In this document: positions 4,867-5,535 of the stretch, piece by piece
Layout of the letters: each line of letters opens with the position of its first letter
Position numbering within the stretch: position 1 is the first letter of the stretch
The notes under the pieces: model-generated
Databases searched by the model: none
What the model was told of the DNA's origin: nothing
What the model saw: only the letters and a program-made list of their open reading frames with translations
Program-made: the position numbers and the translations under genes
Source: Acidimicrobiales bacterium
Lineage (GTDB): Bacteria > Actinomycetota > Acidimicrobiia > Acidimicrobiales > Palsa-688
Reading direction: 5' to 3'
Length of the DNA: 5,535 bases
Assembly: GCA_030039575.1 (NCBI GenBank)
Contig: JASHVH010000178.1
Location: 1-5,535 of the forward strand

Positions 4867-5487
4867 CTAAAGGCCGGCCGAGGCGCGTTCGGTCCCGGGT
4901 GCCTCGTCGCCCCAGGCCAGCCAGCCGGGGCGGTGCTGGCGAGCGAAAAGCTCCAGGTACGGTCCCGGAGAGCAGCGTTCGACGATGTGGTACAGCTCGT
5001 CCGGCTTGCGGGAGTGTTCTCGTTTGCGAGTGGCAAACAGGTTCACCTGCCGCCGGCCGGGCGCCGACGTCCGCAGTTTGCCTCGCGTGCCGAACAGGAC
5101 GAGCTCCGTGACGTTACGGAAATAGAAGCCCACGCCGCGGCCGTCGCTCCCGCCATCTTTTCGAACCTTGTGCCATACCAGGTTGGCCTTGTACGTAAAG
5201 CCCCAGGCTCCCAGGGCTATGAGGCCCTCCGCCAGTAGCGCGTTCGGGACCCACAGGTAGCAGTGGGAACGGTCGGCCACCAGATCCTGCAAGGGAAGCG
5301 AGGCGATCTCCGTGGCGGTCATCGTCCTGTAACGGGCCAACCGCCGGTGCTCGGGCGCCACCTTCCCCGTCCGGTTGCGGAAGCGCCAGGGCGGGTCGAC
5401 CAGGACCGTACCGAAGGGTTGGCCGGCCCGCAGCGCAGCCAGGCTCAGGTCGGGCAGATAGGGGAACGCCGGCATAAGCGGCATCAT
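4867..5487 (-). CDS. MT-A70 family adenine-N6 methyltransferase
   Basis: Seen: 206 residues from ATG 5487. Catalytic motif IV is DPPW (31-34), in the context VLVDPPWRFRNRTGKVAPEH. YLWVPNALL (77-85), GFTYKANLVWHK (96-107), GRGVGFYFRNVTELVLFG (116-133) and KREHSRKPDELY (155-166, motif X-like) follow, then SPGPYLELFAR (173-183, SAM-site motif I-like). The order IV, then the variable recognition part, then X and I, is that of the beta-class. Known: bacterial members methylate adenine N6 in DNA and occur both in chromosomes and in phages and other mobile elements. No restriction endonuclease is visible nearby, so it looks like a solitary methyltransferase as far as the window shows. The frame stays open with coding-like codons to the window edge, and no Shine-Dalgarno or -10 box precedes 5487, so the true start may lie further upstream. 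Confidence 0.9.
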   Translation of the reverse strand: MMPLMPAFPYLPDLSLAALRAGQPFGTVLVDPPWRFRNRTGKVAPEHRRLARYRTMTATEIASLPLQDLVADRSHCYLWVPNALLAEGLIALGAWGFTYKANLVWHKVRKDGGSDGRGVGFYFRNVTELVLFGTRGKLRTSAPGRRQVNLFATRKREHSRKPDELYHIVERCSPGPYLELFARQHRPGWLAWGDEAPGTERASAGL

Positions 5488-5535
5488 GTCGGCGCCGTCC
5501 AGGTTGGCCTGGTCGAGTGCGTCATTTGCGTCCCC

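Noticed and set aside
4381..5238. Long plus-strand open frame of 285 codons opposite the metallopeptidase and methyltransferase
   Set aside because: It runs antisense to two genes with intact catalytic motifs, shows no family motif, and begins inside the hairpin block. Long antisense frames are expected in high-GC coding DNA.

Overview
The window is high-GC DNA with strong G/C preference at third codon positions. It almost certainly comes from an actinobacterium (Actinomycetota). The clearest marker is a full-length mycothiol S-conjugate amidase (Mca), because mycothiol is an actinobacterial thiol. An Acidimicrobiia-like lineage would fit the protein style, but that is an impression and not a demonstrated placement. 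I see no rRNA, tRNA, CRISPR array or intact mobile element.

Layout. At 1-740 (minus, cut by the window edge) lies a PAP2/Aur1-type membrane phosphatase or phosphotransferase. Divergent from it across 131 bp is dtd (872-1309, plus), a D-aminoacyl-tRNA deacylase. Next comes a small two-helix membrane protein (1446-1862, plus), which has its own good promoter and Shine-Dalgarno site and resembles the membrane hairpin of SepX/GlpR-type divisome proteins. Converging on it is a two-gene minus-strand operon read mca (3262-2387) then an SCP-2-like protein (2390-1905), joined by an ATGA overlap. Divergent from mca, across 154 bp, is a metallo-beta-lactamase-fold hydrolase (3417-4124, plus).

The stretch 4125-4467 has no intact gene. 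It holds a broken C-terminal LuxR/NarL helix-turn-helix (about 4147-4287), then a lower-GC block of hairpins built from four copies of a CTGGGGCTGA-type arm (4347-4430). The window ends with a second minus-strand pair: an MT-A70 (DPPW) adenine methyltransferase (5487-4867) followed 18 bp later by a small HExxH zincin-like metallopeptidase (4848-4468).

How the genes fit together. Mca cleaves mycothiol S-conjugates during detoxification. The divergent metallo-hydrolase has a glyoxalase-II-like active site, so it could act on thioester or thiol adducts and share control with mca; that link is inferred from position. dtd is tRNA quality control. Four gene starts (PAP2, dtd, mca, MBL hydrolase) share one architecture: a TAnnnT box ending 6-8 nt before the ATG and no Shine-Dalgarno site. 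This points to leaderless mRNAs and also settles the start codons. Nothing here is clearly a new defence or biosynthetic system. The least explained parts are the paired hairpin block, the methyltransferase-metallopeptidase pair and the central dyad between mca and the hydrolase.
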